From: Blumeriella jaapii
Taxonomy: Eukaryota; Ascomycota; Leotiomycetes; Helotiales; Drepanopezizaceae
Assembly (NCBI GenBank): GCA_009599575.1
Contig: VWND01000003.1
Coordinates: 682,001-746,000, forward strand
Length of the DNA: 64,000 bases
Reading direction: 5' to 3'
This document shows positions 34,532 to 46,643 of this stretch, in pieces; positions within the stretch are counted from its first letter, which is position 1; the number at the start of each line of letters is the position of its first letter. The notes beneath the pieces are model-generated. The model searched no databases. It had not been told where the DNA came from and worked only from the letters and a program-made list of their open reading frames with translations. The position numbers were made by a program, and so were the translations under genes.

Positions 34532-35563
34532 ATGGAGAAATACTCGCAGTTCCGTGATCGAGGATCGGGCATCGCGCCCTTCTTCCCCGTCTCCTCGACG
34601 CCCGCCGGCATCTACTTCCCCGCCCACGTCGTGCTGTTCCTCTTCAAACTGCCCTTCTTCATCACCGTTGCGGCCTCCTACTTCCTGGTGCTGCAGTGGT
34701 TCCCGCTGGGCTCGCTGTATAAAAAGGCCATCCTGTGGATGATTCTGGGCATCCCGGGCATCTGGTGGATCGACCTGCAGATCGACGGCGTCAAGAAGGG
34801 CTCGCTGGCGAAGAAGCACGAGGGGCGCGTGCCGCAGCCCGCCGATATCATCGCATCCTCTTTTACCTCGCCCATCGACTCGCTGTACCTCGCTGCTATC
34901 TTCGACCCGATCTTCACCATCTCCTACCCGCACACGCGCCAGGTGCAGTACGTCTCGCTCTTCGGCGCGATCGTGCGCGCGCTCTCGCGACCCCAGGAAT
35001 ACCCCCCCAAGGGCGCCAAGATGACGGACCTGAGGACGCTGGTGGCAGAGCACCCCAAGAGAGTTCTCGTCGTCTTTCCAGAATGCACGACGACCAATGG
35101 CAAAGGAATCTTGCCCTTCAGTCCGAGTCTCTTGACCACGCCCGCCTCGACCAAGATCTTCCCCATCAGTCTGCGGTACTCGCCGCCGGACATCACGACG
35201 CCTGTACCGCGGCAGTATTGGGCTTTCATATGGAACCTGCTCTCGCAGCCGACCCACTGCATTCGGGTCCGCATCGCGGAGGTCGTCTACAACACCTCGA
35301 AAGCCACCGATCAGGCGGCCGAGAAGCGGGATCGCCACGTCGCCAATTTCTTGGACACCCTGGGCGACGACTCGGCCATGATGAGTAGCACGGAGACACT
35401 GGTCAGCAACAGCGAACAGCAGGCCGAAGTCAACGCGGAGGAGAAGCGGGTACTCGACAGGGTGGGAGAGTCGCTGGCGCGGTTAGCGCGCGTCAAGAGG
35501 GTAGGACTGACGCTGAAGGACAAGACGGCATTTCTAGACGCGTGGTCGAAGAAGAGAAAGTAA
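34532..35563 (+). CDS. LOA1/VPS66-type lysophosphatidic acid acyltransferase
   Basis: Transfers an acyl chain to lysophosphatidate at the ER or lipid droplet. It is intronless and 343 residues long. The N-terminus MEKYSQFRDRGSGIAPF matches the start I know for the yeast YPR139C family, which is why I start at 34532 although the frame is open upstream. Two membrane helices lie at about 28-80. SPIDSLYLAAIFDP is at about 112 and the acceptor motif VFPECTTTNGKGIL at about 181-194, equivalent to FPEGTRS. The His of the usual NHxxxxD motif is not evident (SSFTSPID); I think this is a family trait but could not check. The C-terminal 60 residues are charged and helical. Confidence 0.88.
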   Translation: MEKYSQFRDRGSGIAPFFPVSSTPAGIYFPAHVVLFLFKLPFFITVAASYFLVLQWFPLGSLYKKAILWMILGIPGIWWIDLQIDGVKKGSLAKKHEGRVPQPADIIASSFTSPIDSLYLAAIFDPIFTISYPHTRQVQYVSLFGAIVRALSRPQEYPPKGAKMTDLRTLVAEHPKRVLVVFPECTTTNGKGILPFSPSLLTTPASTKIFPISLRYSPPDITTPVPRQYWAFIWNLLSQPTHCIRVRIAEVVYNTSKATDQAAEKRDRHVANFLDTLGDDSAMMSSTETLVSNSEQQAEVNAEEKRVLDRVGESLARLARVKRVGLTLKDKTAFLDAWSKKRK

Positions 35564-37332
35564 AGTAGACAAAGAGCGATGTACGCGTGATGATTAGATT
35601 TGGATGATTTTACGGGCGATCGGTGGCCGGTCTCGGATGGAGTAAGGTATGGATGGGCAAGGTAGCGATAGCATATGGCTGAAGATTCCCCCAATGCCGG
35701 TTTTCTGCACGATTCCTTTCATCCTTACATCTCGATGACTTCGGAATCCGAGTGTCAAGGTTCCACACTACACAGCGGTTAGATGGACTCCATACAAGAA
35801 AACCCACCTCAATGTACTGTATGTACGTAGCAATGTAAACAAAAAGACATGTGAAAGCCCCACAAAACCTCTAGCTCTCTCACTCTCTTCCTTCTCTTCC
35901 TTCTTCTCCTTCTTAAAGCGCTAAACACAAATTTCAACGTCCCCCTCCCTCGAGGAAACGCCCCATCACCCCATCGCCGTGTTCATCTTGCAAACCCAGC
36001 AGTTACACAATGCTAGTTCTCGATTCCACAATGCCACTTCCCAGGCGCGCGAGGGTCAGATCGTTCGTTCGCAAGTCAACACCACAATTCGATGTCCAGT
36101 GTCGCGTGGCGAGCCCACGGTGCGTAACGTATTATGGCAGCTGTGCGAATGTGCGATTTGCCGTTAAGTACCTTTCTCGCTACCTACAGTACAGACAGAC
36201 AGACAGTACTGTACCTATAGGTAGGTACCTACCTAGGTAGCTAGCTAGCGAGCCAAAGCCGCATGTATGTATGTACGGTACGTATGGTAAGACACACACG
36301 ATCAAGTACAGACATACATACAGCACGACGCGGTGTCGCAAGCTCAATCCGTCTATACATACATGTGTAGGTGCTTCCAAGCCATGCACAGCCAGGGACC
36401 TACAGTACTGTACCAACCACTACAGTACACATCACACCAAGCCAAACCAACGTGACAGGCACAGTACAGTCAGCAACAGAGACGAGAGGTCCTCAGCCTA
36501 TGTACAGTACAGTACAGTACACACACTTCACCACTCACTCACCATGCCTGCCCATGATATTCCGGGCTTGGATCATTACACAGCACAGAGAGTAGGAATG
36601 CCGTAGTACAGTACAGTACAGTAGCAGGCACAGTCACGATGAACATCCAGCGGATGGCAGATGGTCGTGCTACAGTACAGTTGGACCTCCCAAGGGATGC
36701 AGAGACGTGCAAAGCGAGAGAAGGACGTGCAAAAAATGACCCCGAAGGCGGTTCAAGATGTAACATACAGGTACAGCGAGAAAGCTGCTGTACTGGCGAC
36801 TACGCCCTTCGCCGCTACTTGCGATCGTTCGACCGTTGGGAAAAGAGATGAGGTGGAAACTCGAGAGAAGAAGGCCCCATTGATATGTGGCGTCGTGGTG
36901 TTACAGTGAGATAGGTACATACAGTACAGTACAGCCAACAGGAGGCCCGGGGTTGGACTGTAGTGTGCCCAGAGGTACAATACATCTCGTGTGTGAGGGG
37001 TAAGGCACGCCGAGAATTGCACAGGCAGACCGTTATACTGTTCCACGGTATTAAGGCGTCAAAACGCGGACACAGATCATTGTTGGGTCACGAAGGGCAA
37101 TAAGAATTCTGGGTATCAAGGCTTCGGCCAACTCAATTCGCGTTCACTATGCCATGCGTTTCCCCGCACCGATCCTCTGGAGCGCCGTCCAGAACCAGTA
37201 GAAGCCGTCCCGAACTCCGAAAAATACAAACAGGGTAAAGACCTGCGCCAGAAAAAGCAATAGCATCTACGCCCTGCCAGTTCAATCTGCGAGCCAGATT
37301 TCCCAGCCAGAACACCAAAGACACCCCCGCTC

Positions 37333-37370
37333 GTAAACAAGCTGCTAGACCGTCCGGAGACTATCAAAAG
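37333..37370 (+). repeat. Direct repeat, copy 1, 3' of histone H4
   Basis: GTAAACAAGCTGCTAGACCG followed by a GAGACTATCAAAA end. It recurs with few changes at 37460-37498, 127 bases away. Confidence 0.8.
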
Positions 37371-37459
37371 GATGGCAGAGGTAGGGAGGGATCAGATTGA
37401 AATCCTGTCGAAGTCGAAGAAGTGCGGCGAGATGACACATGATGAGCGGATATCCTGCC

Positions 37460-37498
37460 GTAAACAGCATGCTAGACCGTCTTGAGAGACTATCAAAA
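37460..37498 (+). repeat. Direct repeat, copy 2, 3' of histone H4
   Basis: The second copy (GTAAACAGCATGCTAGACCG...GAGACTATCAAAA) ends about 100 bases beyond the H4 stop codon, so it probably lies within or just after the H4 3' UTR. Confidence 0.8.
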
Positions 37499-37595
37499 AT
37501 ATCATGTGCCCAGATGCGACAGTCGAAAGACGTACTCGAAGATGTTGATCGAAAGGGAGGAGGTGAAGATGATTAGAAAGCGATGATGAGGGTAT

Positions 37596-38199
<604 letters not shown>

Positions 38200-39790
38200 G
38201 ATGAAGTTCTTGGGTGGTGATGAGGAAGATGTGTGGTGATGGAAAAACGCGTAGTGATGGCTGTGAAGAGGGCTTGTTGATGGAAGTGGTGTTTGTCAAT
38301 GGTGTAGAGAGGAACGTTGCAGCAGCGGGGCGAAAAGGCTCTTAAGTACGCGGGCGGCGATCAGGCAGTGATCTGGCTGCAAAATCCGAAAGCAGTTTAG
38401 CGTCAGTTGGAAGCGGGCTACGAAAAAAGCAATCAACTTACAGGGGCCGAAGGAACTTCCATTTCGGGCTCGCGTCTGATTGGCTGATCAAATCGTGGAT
38501 GCCGAGACTCTCGGGCCGGGTCAAAACAACAGCAGAACATCGAGCCGTCGCGTCTACAACTCTGGCACATTTTCGCAATCGACGCGATTCTTTGCATAAT
38601 TGGGATGTCACCCATATCTACCATGCGCTGTTACCATTCTATGTCGACGCTATCACGATCTCGCGTTTCTAGAGGAGACTGAACTCCCGACGCGTTCCTT
38701 CTACATCACCAAGCGCAAAATGTGATACGCGTGCACATAATCCCGACTTGAGAATCACAGAATCTTCCTATCAAAGTACAGTGTCACTCGTAACTGTGTT
38801 AACAATGCCCTCAGCCTGTACCGGGGTTGCCCAGCTCTCCAATGTTCGAGTTCAGCAGTGCCGCTCATCTGCTACAGTACCACGACGAGACTCCAGATTC
38901 CCCCACGTTCATACTCCTCTACACAACACTCATTATCCCGACTTCTCACTTCTCTCTTGTATCATTAGCCTCATTTATCAACACGATTCTCTCCCTACGT
39001 ATGCGTACCCATGCTTCGATAGCTAAGCATCGGTTCGACGCTCTCGCTGTATTTTGTTTCAACCTTCAGATTCCACGACCACGATCAAAGAACACTGTCA
39101 ACCCCTGCAGGCTGCTTGCGCTCCCTCACCTTCTCATTTCGCATCCTCCCTCTGCTCTTGCGTTCTCTCTCCCTCTCCCCAGCTCTTCATCGACAAACAA
39201 CCCGCGATCCACGCAGCGAGCGAGCGACCAACTCACTTCGATTTCCCCATCTCCATCCTCCCACCCCCCGTGAACTCAACCCAACTTGTCGAACTCGCAT
39301 TCATGGAGCTAGCTAGCTATCTGGCTGGCGCTGGTTGAGTGCTGAGGGGTTGCGATGTCGCATTAGGGAGATACTACTGCTAAACTGGAATACCCTATAT
39401 TCACGGTCAAGATGAACAGCTTGGAAGAAGATATCAGCGTTGTGCTTTGGTCAAATGAAAATAAATGAATGGTGAGAATGAATAGATTGTCGGTGCTTGT
39501 TAGGGTTTCATAGTGAACTAGCGCGTAGCTGATGGCTCCAGGACTTGGTGCCTACTAGGCTGAGCGTCTAGGGGAGGTGCGAATTCATGCAGCGAGGAAC
39601 GAAGAAAGATAAGAAGGGGCGTGGATGGTAAGGGAATGTGACGTCTGGTTGTTTAATGACTACCTATCTACGTAGGTCAGGTGAGGTACCCACGCAAGCT
39701 AATTAATGATTGCACTTCCTCTCCCTTTCCTAACAATAATCTCTCCTCTTTCACCTCCCTCGTCACAACTCTATCATGCACCGCACCTAT
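38200..39790. other. Intergenic region between H4 and the lipocalin-like gene
   Basis: The H4 promoter lies in the first few hundred bases. A low-complexity + strand frame (38827-39273, Ser/Pro/Leu-rich) is open but shows no domain or splice pattern and I do not call it. No RNA gene was recognised. Confidence 0.45.
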
Positions 39791-40526
39791 CTATGCTTTT
39801 CCCTTCCAATCATAAATCAACCTAACCTTCAGCACCTTGTCCCCCTTGGTGACCACTAGGCGCCGCGTATGGTAGCGCTTGCCCTCGACCGTGCTGAAGC
39901 CCCAGACCTGCTGCACTTCCCAGCCAGCCTTCTCATTGCGCACCAGCGACTCGACGAACGGCTCACCGCCAGGGCCGGCCTTCTCGGCCTCGCCATCCAG
40001 CCAGCCCTCCGTCAGGAAGGCGTCGGTGATCCCCTGCAGCGCCGACCACCGGTTCTTGCCCGTCACCGTACCGAAGACGTGGTCCTCGTGCGTGCGATCC
40101 GTCCAGTCCAGCACGCGCAGCTCCGTCGTGCCTTTCACGCCGCCCGTCGCCGTCTGCTCGATGTCGATGTGCGTTGTGGAGGTCTGTGGGGGAGGGGAGA
40201 GAGAATGTCAGTTAAGTGGTCGAAAGAGCGGAGGAAAGGGGGGATCGCACCTCGTCGACGTATTGCTTGGTATGCAGGGTCACGACGGCCATGTTGATGG
40301 CCTTGCGGGTGAGCCAGCCGACGCCTTGGAGGGCGAGCACGGCATCAGTGTCGTCAGAGAGGGTTTTGTTCTGGAGGTTTTAGTTGAGTGATTGGTGTCA
40401 GATGGGAGAATCTCCAGCACATAGGCGAGCGAAGGGAAACGGCCCCAAATGGAGAGAGGAGAGAGAACTGACCATAACCCACTGCCCCGAAAGGTCCTTG
40501 AGCGTAACCTCAGCTGGAGCGGCCAT
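39791..40526 (-). CDS. Conserved fungal lipocalin/FABP-like protein
   Basis: Three exons (40473-40526, 40251-40370, 39791-40183) give 188 residues without signal peptide or membrane helix. The start reads LKDLSGQWVMNKTLSDDTDAVLALQGVGW, split by the first intron. It resembles the first strand and lid of the fatty-acid-binding/lipocalin fold (a G-x-W followed by a helix with L-x-x-x-G-V). Beta-strand-like segments follow (QTATGGVKGTTELRVLDW, RLVVTKGDKVLKVRLIYDW). I expect a cytosolic beta-barrel that binds a small hydrophobic ligand; this is inference from the pattern, not a known function. Confidence 0.75.
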
Positions 40527-41036
40527 AATGATCGATCAAGCAATTGTTGATGGTTGGCAGTTGGAGATACCGTGGTTCTACGGTATCGGAGGCGGTTTGT
40601 TGACTTGCCAAGTAATTGAGCGAGGCGAGGTGAGAGAAGAGAAGCAAGATCTCACGCTGTATAATGGATATCGATCGCTACGCACACGGAGGTGTGATTC
40701 AAGAATGTCAAAACGGAAGTCGCAAGTGAGAGGGGGCAATACTGAGTATTTACGTACTCGAGTAGCCGACTCGAACCACCAAGCTGACTATTTCGGATCT
40801 CGCCAGATAGCCGAGGCTGCTCAGTGAAGGGGGAATTCAGGGGAGATCATGTGCTTTTGGTCTCCACAATTCCAGTTCCGCCCGGAGGCGAGCACAAAGC
40901 CCGCCTCCGCCCCGCCTCCGCGTCTTGGCACGCGTCTTGGCACGCGGCTTACATCAGCCAGCTTTCGATCGAGATTCCAGAGCTCGGAGCTCGAGAGCCA
41001 AAAAGTTTCACTCTTTAATAATTTTGAATCTTAAAT

Positions 41037-41080
41037 CTTCACTTCTCACTTCTCACTTCTCACTTGCCCCTTCTCATCTA
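41037..41080 (+). promoter_or_regulatory. Pyrimidine-rich ACTTCTC repeat upstream of ILV3
   Basis: Four ACTTCTC units in tandem, then CTTGCCCCTTCTC, about 125-165 bases before the ILV3 ATG. CT-rich blocks just upstream of start sites are typical of highly expressed fungal genes. No Gcn4-type TGACTC was seen close by. Confidence 0.45.
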
Positions 41081-41201
41081 CGCTCACTGTCGCCCACGCT
41101 TGAGCCAGGATCGACATACATTCTTAAAGCAAGGAGGAGATTGAAGAAAGGACTGGAGGGGAGAGTGCAGGCAGTTAATTCGATTGCTGTGCGCCGCGAA
41201 G

Positions 41202-43106
41202 ATGTTGCTCCAACAGCTGAGGACGCGGGCGAATGCTGCACTTCTCTCCTCGAGGAAAACGTCACAATACGTGTAAGAGTGCTGTCAATCACGGAGAGAA
41301 CTCGGAATCTAAAACACGATACAGCCGCACAATATCGACATCCTCCTCGCTACGGGCCTCCCAAAATGACGAGCAAAAACTCAACAAGGTGTCCGCTGCC
41401 ATCACACAGCCTAAATCCCAAGGAGCATCGCAAGCTATGTTGTACGCTACGGGCCTGACGGACGAGAGACGGAGTAAAGCCCAAGTGGGTATATCCTCGG
41501 TCTGGTACACCGGGAACCCGTGCAACATGCACCTGCTAGATCTCAACCACCGCGTGAAGGAGGGCGTGGAACGGGCGGGATTAGTAGGGTACCAGTTCAA
41601 TACTATTGGCGTCTCGGACGGGATCTCCATGGGCACCAAAGGCATGCGGTACTCGTTGCAATCGAGAGATCTGATCGCAGACAGTATCGAGACGGTCATG
41701 GGCGGACAATGGTACGACGCCAATATCTCCATTCCCGGATGCGACAAGAACATGCCCGGTGTGATGATGGCCATGGGACGAGTCAATCGCCCGTCCCTGA
41801 TGGTGTACGGAGGCTCGATCAAGCCCGGATGCTCGATTACGCAAAACAATGCCCCAATTGACATCGTGTCAGCCTTCCAGGCCTACGGTCAGTTCATCAC
41901 GGGCGAGATCACAGAGGAAGTTCGGGATGATATCATTCACAACGCCTGTCCTGGAGAAGGCGCCTGCGGAGGCATGTACACCGCCAACACCATGGCGACC
42001 GCTATCGAAGTAATGGGAATGACACTTCCCGGCTCCTCTTCCAACCCGGCGCAATCGCAAGCCAAATACCTCGAGTGTCTCGCCGCTGGCGGGGCAATCA
42101 AGAAGCTCCTCCAGGAAGACATCCGTCCGCGTGACATCATGACCCGGAAGGCCTTCGAGAACGCTATGATTGTGGTGAACATCACCGGCGGCTCCACAAA
42201 TGCCGTGTTGCATCTGATCGCTATCGCCGATTCGGTAGGCGTGAAGCTGACCATCGAGGACTTTCAAGCCGTGTCGGACCGCACACCTTTCCTTGCTGAT
42301 CTCAAGCCATCCGGAAAATACGTTATGCACGACCTGTTTAACATTGGCGGCACATCCTCCTTGTTGAAATTTCTGCTCAAAGAGGGGGTCATCGACGGTT
42401 CCGGTATGACCGTCACGGGCCAAACCCTCGCCAAGAACCTCGAGACAGTCCCCGACTTCCCCGCCGACCAGGACATCATCCGCCCCTTTTCCAACCCCAT
42501 CAAATCTACCGGCCACATCCAGATTCTGCGCGGCTCGCTCGCACCGGGCGGCTCCGTGGGTAAGATCACTGGCAAGGAAGGCACGCGGTTCGTCGGAAAA
42601 GCCAAGTGCTACGACGCCGAGGACCTTTTTATCGAGGCCCTCGAGCGCGGTGAGATCAAGAAGGGGGAGAAGACGGTCGTCGTGATCCGCTACGAAGGGC
42701 CCAAAGGCGGCCCGGCATGCCCGAGATGCTGAAGCCCTCGTCGGCCATCATGGGCGCCGGCCTCGGCAAGGACGTGGCCCTCATCACGGACGGGCGCTTC
42801 AGCGGCGGCAGCCATGGCTTCCTGATCGGGCACATCGTGCCCGAGGCGCAGGAGGGCGGACCCCTGGGACTGGTCCGGGACGGCGACGAGATCGTCATCG
42901 ATGCCGAGAAGCGGGTGCTGGATCTCATGGTCGCGGAGAGCGAGCTGGTCGTGCGGCGCAAAGAGTTCGTGCCGAAGCCGCTGAAGTACAGAAAGGGCAC
43001 GCTGGCCAAGTACCAGCGCTGCGTCGGTGACGCGAGTCACGGCTGCATCACGGATGGGGAGTTCTTGCCTAGGGAGGAGGGCACGGGTTGCGAGGGCAGG
43101 GCGTAG
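41202..43106 (+). CDS. ILV3: Dihydroxy-acid dehydratase, frameshifted near the 3' end
   Basis: A mitochondrial Fe-S enzyme; it dehydrates dihydroxy-isovalerate and dihydroxy-methylvalerate in valine/isoleucine synthesis. Exon 1 (41202-41272) and exon 2 (from 41325) join across a 52-base intron to give a typical mitochondrial presequence ([17 protein letters not shown]...). Conserved blocks are present: PGCDKNMPG at about 162 and [16 protein letters not shown] at about 232 (cluster Cys), [10 protein letters not shown], and late [10 protein letters not shown]. At 42711-42716 (GGCCCGGCATG) one base is missing, so the frame hits a stop 12 bases later while the true continuation G-M-P-E-M-L-K runs in another frame to 43106. 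With one G restored the protein is 617 residues, normal for the family. An assembly error is the simplest explanation because loss would cause auxotrophy. Confidence 0.95.
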
Positions 43107-43880
43107 ATTGATAGCCAGATAGGTAGGCTGGGGGTGGTATAACATAAAGGTGTACGGGCGGACGGGCAAAGATCTAGAGTGGAATGGAATCGACCAAAAG
43201 TTTGTTTTCATCGAAGTCGTGGCTGCTTATGGGAGTGTTTGCCGTTAGGTTGTTATTTTTGTTCTGCCCTGTAGTACGGTATTTAGCCGAGCTTCGGAAG
43301 CCGCAGCCGCAGCCGACGCCAGGAGAACGTTTGCCCGCAATTTGAATATGCACCGGTTTCTAAGCTGGAAACACTGCCTGGCTCTTATTTTACTTTGTGG
43401 AAGTTGTCATTTGATTTGTTACAGTTCCAGTCTTTAGACTGGCACATTGGTATCGACTGATCGAATCACGATCCATATATTGGCGTGGGATTTCCGTTCG
43501 GTACTTTTAGATACATTTTGCGGATCTAGTGCAGTCTTGGGAAACATTTGATGTAACTGCGAAAACAGGTAGAGATCTAGGTAATTGGAAGTGTTTTCGG
43601 GGTGAATTGGTAGAGATGTACTCGAAGCTGAAGTGTCTCTGCCTGTTCGCCCTGGGAACGTCGAGGCTGCTCCTTCCTCTCATCCTTAACCAATACCACA
43701 GGGTACTCGTCTTTTACAGGTTTCTCTCTCTATGTTCTTCATTCCGTCGACAAAGATCTATAGGGCATCATCATCCATCAACAACCGCGCTGTGGCGTCT
43801 CATTCACGACTTTATACATTTTGGAACATCATTTGACAACACAGTCCCCCACGTGTGTCTATTTCCCGCAACTCGGAATC
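43107..43880. other. Intergenic region
   Basis: No gene seen. It contains the ILV3 3' UTR and the promoter of the secreted-protein gene. Confidence 0.45.
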
Positions 43881-45097
43881 ATGAAGTGTTTCTCTACGAC
43901 GACCATCCCGCTTCTTCTGGGAGTGGCAAGTGCAGCGAGATTGGGATCTCAAGCTGCAGACAAATCGAAGCCGTGCGAGGACACCTGTGGCAAGCTCTTC
44001 GCGGGCAATTCTATGGTTCCTGATAAGTCCGCCGTCGTGGCCGAATGCAATCATTATCTGGCGACCACGGTCTCAGCCGGAGCGACAACGTATGTACCTT
44101 AATAAATTCATCTCCAACACCCCGAACAACCTAATATGCAGAATCTAGCTGACTATTGTAGGTTCACACAGACGTACGGGGTACCCGTTCACCCCAACGC
44201 AGTGCTAAAACCATCAAGCAACAATGCTGCCACCCTGCGTCCTCGAAATGGTAGCCACAACATCACCACTACCACTACCACCACGGCTCCTCTGCTGTTG
44301 CTCCCTTCGTTTGCAGCTTGTGCAGGCAAAGGCCCGGACCAGTACAGCTCGCTATGTTCGTGTGCGGGTGCCAAAGCGACCACAACCACCGTCCACGCAA
44401 CCGTGAGTGCACACCTCCCCCTTAAACCCCTTCCCCTTCTGATGCCCGCGTAGACGTCTGCAGTTGCCGTCCACGCCCCGACCACGATCGGCAGCTTCAA
44501 GATCCGCTTGGCCTACGAGAACGGCACGCACAATTACCTGGAGCCGCAGCCCTACAACGTGGCTGGTGGCGAATGGGTTGGCTCCATCGTGCCCGGCGAC
44601 ACGAATGCGACTGATTCTAAGGCTCGCTTCGCGGTCTCGGATGAGGGGACGCTCGTCTACAAGAGCATGGGTTTGATTGAGTACGAGCGCACCTTGCCAT
44701 CGTTGGATGACGGGACGCCGGTCCTCATCTGGTTCGTCAGGCCCGAGGCGGGGAGAGAAAAAAACTCGCGTCCTTTTGAACTTTCCGCCGTGCTATCTGA
44801 GAACGGGACTATTTTCTACTTGAATCCTAAGTCGCCTGAGGGGTTGACCGCTGTAAGCTGTCTCCCGGTCTCCTTGTACTCCAGGGCTGATGGAAGGCTG
44901 CTCTTGTTGTTAATATGACGTACTAATCAGGGATTCTGTAGTATGAGGAGTTCTTCATCTGCGAAAGCTGCGGCAACCAGCTGTTCCTGACCTCAAGGGC
45001 TTGGAAGGAGGGGTATCTCAGGAGGCTCTCGAGTGATACGTGGGACAAGTACGATTGGCTCAAGCTGATCGCTGAGCCGGACATGGGCGGGGTTTAA
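43881..45097 (+). CDS. Secreted protein of unknown function
   Basis: Four exons (43881-44089, 44162-44402, 44454-44852, 44942-45097) give 334 residues. All introns have GTATGT/GTGAGT/GTAAGC donors and CTGAC- or CTAAT-type branch sites. A signal peptide (MKCFSTTTIPLLLGVASAA) is followed by a Cys-containing CEDTCGKLF segment, a Thr-rich linker, a CAGKGPDQYSSLCSCAG block, a second Thr-rich linker, and a C-terminal domain of about 185 residues starting TTIGSFKIRLAYENG. That domain ends in a CESCG pair and a Trp/Tyr-rich tail. Several N-glycosylation sites occur. I do not recognise the family; the layout fits a secreted or wall protein. Confidence 0.8.
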
Positions 45098-45638
45098 GGT
45101 GCCAATACTATCTCAGATGGAGTGTCGTGGGAATTAGGGCAAGGCGGTGTTATGGGTGAAGGTTCAAGAGCTGTGTTGTGCAAGAGGCCTTTGCTGAGTA
45201 GTAAATAATGCCTGGACGTTTGGTTCTTGTAGCCGGTTCCGTACTGATTGCTGCTTATGAGATTGAATTGTAAGTGTGAGTTGGTAGATATTGGACATGG
45301 GTGACTTGGGGTACAGGCTTGAGGTTCGAAGTGAGATGTGATGTACTGCGTAAGGTAAAGTAGAAGTTGGTATGTACAGGACGGCATCTCGCTAAAGTAG
45401 TACTTAGTAAACACTGATAGACGTGGGGCCCCGTTTGAGTGGGGCGCGAACACCCGTGCGCGGCCGCGTGCCACCTAATGTCAACAACAGAACAACAACC
45501 TCAGAAGTATCTCTCTTTTATATCTCACATCTTCACCTCCGACATCTTTATCTATTCTCTCGATTGCTCATCCTTACTACTTTCTACTTCTCCATTAGAG
45601 ATACGGCATCTCATAGCAGATACAGATACGAGACCAGA

Positions 45639-46643
45639 ATGCCTTCCCTCTCGACTCTCACGCAGTACGGCAGCGCGCTGCTCGCCCAACTCCCTCTTTT
45701 CCCACAACCACAACCACACGCACAAGCACCCTCGTCCTCCTCCTCAGCTTCTTCCTCTCTCGGCTTCTCCAACCCTCCATCATCCTCGCCCCTCGCATTC
45801 GACCACTTCTGCCCGCTGCCGCACCCGGCCTCCTGTCACAACCACACCGCCGTGCCGGACTCCTGCTGCTTCATCTACCCGGGCGGCCAGCTCCTGCAGA
45901 CGCAGTTCTGGGATACGGGCCCCAGCGTCGGGCCCAGCGACAGCTGGACCCTGCACGGCCTGTGGCCCGACTTGTGCGACGGCTCGTACCCGTCGTACTG
46001 CCACTCGGCGCCGGCGTACGGGAACGTGAGCGCTATCATCGCTGCGGCGGACGAGAAGAAGAAGGAGAAGAAGAAGCGGGAGCCGAGCGGTAACCTGGAA
46101 GTGAAAGGAAACAAGCAGGGAATCGCGGAAGGGGAAGAGGAAGGGGAAGGGCAAGGGCAAGGGGCGAACGAAGGAGAATATGGGGGCCTCCTGGCAGACA
46201 TGCAGAAGTACTGGCTCCCGAACTACGGCTCGGCCGAGCATTTCTGGACGCACGAGTGGCGCAAGCACGGCACTTGCATCAACACGCTCGCGCCGTCCTG
46301 CTACGCGCCCGACTCGTACACGCCCGGCGACGAGCTGGTCGCGTACTTTGCGCGCGCCGTCGCGCTGTTCAAGGAGCTCGACACGTACGCCGCCCTCGCG
46401 GCCCGGGGCATCGTGCCCAGCTGGACGCGCTCCTACTCGCGGGCCGAGATCGAGGATGCGCTGAGGGACCTCACGGGACGGGAGCCCGTGCTGGGGTGTA
46501 GAGGCCGAAGGCTGAATCAGGCGTGGTATAGCTTTAATGTCAAGGGCAGCTTGCAGGATGGCGAGTTTGTGCCGAGTGAACCGGTGGGGAAGTTTGGGCG
46601 GGGAGGGTGTCCCGAGCAGGGGATTAAGTATTTGCCGAAGTAG
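45639..46643 (+). CDS. Secreted RNase T2
   Basis: An acid endoribonuclease leaving 3'-phosphates, secreted or vacuolar. It is intronless, 334 residues. Both active-site blocks are intact: CAS1 WTLHGLWPD at about 103-111 and CAS2 HEWRKHGTC at about 204-212, and there are ten or more Cys for the usual disulphides. Between them, residues about 136-187, sits a Lys/Glu/Gly/Gln-rich insert (KKKEKKKRE then EGEEEGEGQGQG) not found in typical family members. The N-terminus is Pro/Ser-rich and only weakly like a signal peptide. The start at 45639 is the first ATG after an in-frame region that looks like 5' UTR. Confidence 0.9.
   Translation: MPSLSTLTQYGSALLAQLPLFPQPQPHAQAPSSSSSASSSLGFSNPPSSSPLAFDHFCPLPHPASCHNHTAVPDSCCFIYPGGQLLQTQFWDTGPSVGPSDSWTLHGLWPDLCDGSYPSYCHSAPAYGNVSAIIAAADEKKKEKKKREPSGNLEVKGNKQGIAEGEEEGEGQGQGANEGEYGGLLADMQKYWLPNYGSAEHFWTHEWRKHGTCINTLAPSCYAPDSYTPGDELVAYFARAVALFKELDTYAALAARGIVPSWTRSYSRAEIEDALRDLTGREPVLGCRGRRLNQAWYSFNVKGSLQDGEFVPSEPVGKFGRGGCPEQGIKYLPK

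Larger units (their letters stand above)
35564..37595. other. Intergenic region rich in TACAGTAC words
   Basis: No gene seen in 2 kb. TACAGTAC or its complement recurs at least ten times between 36180 and 36930, sometimes in tandem (near 36503 and 36602). A palindromic GGTAGGTACCTACCTA lies near 36220. Two copies of a 38-base direct repeat are near the H4 3' end. Confidence 0.6.

Noticed and set aside
34427..35338. 303-codon minus-strand frame across LOA1
   Set aside because: A mirror of the GC-rich coding strand of LOA1, with no family features.
38827..39273. 148-codon frame
   Set aside because: Ser/Pro/Leu low complexity in a pyrimidine-rich stretch; no homologue or intron evidence from sequence.
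40730..40800. tRNA-like B box (GGTTCGAGTC on the minus strand)
   Set aside because: No A box at the right distance and no acceptor stem could be drawn.
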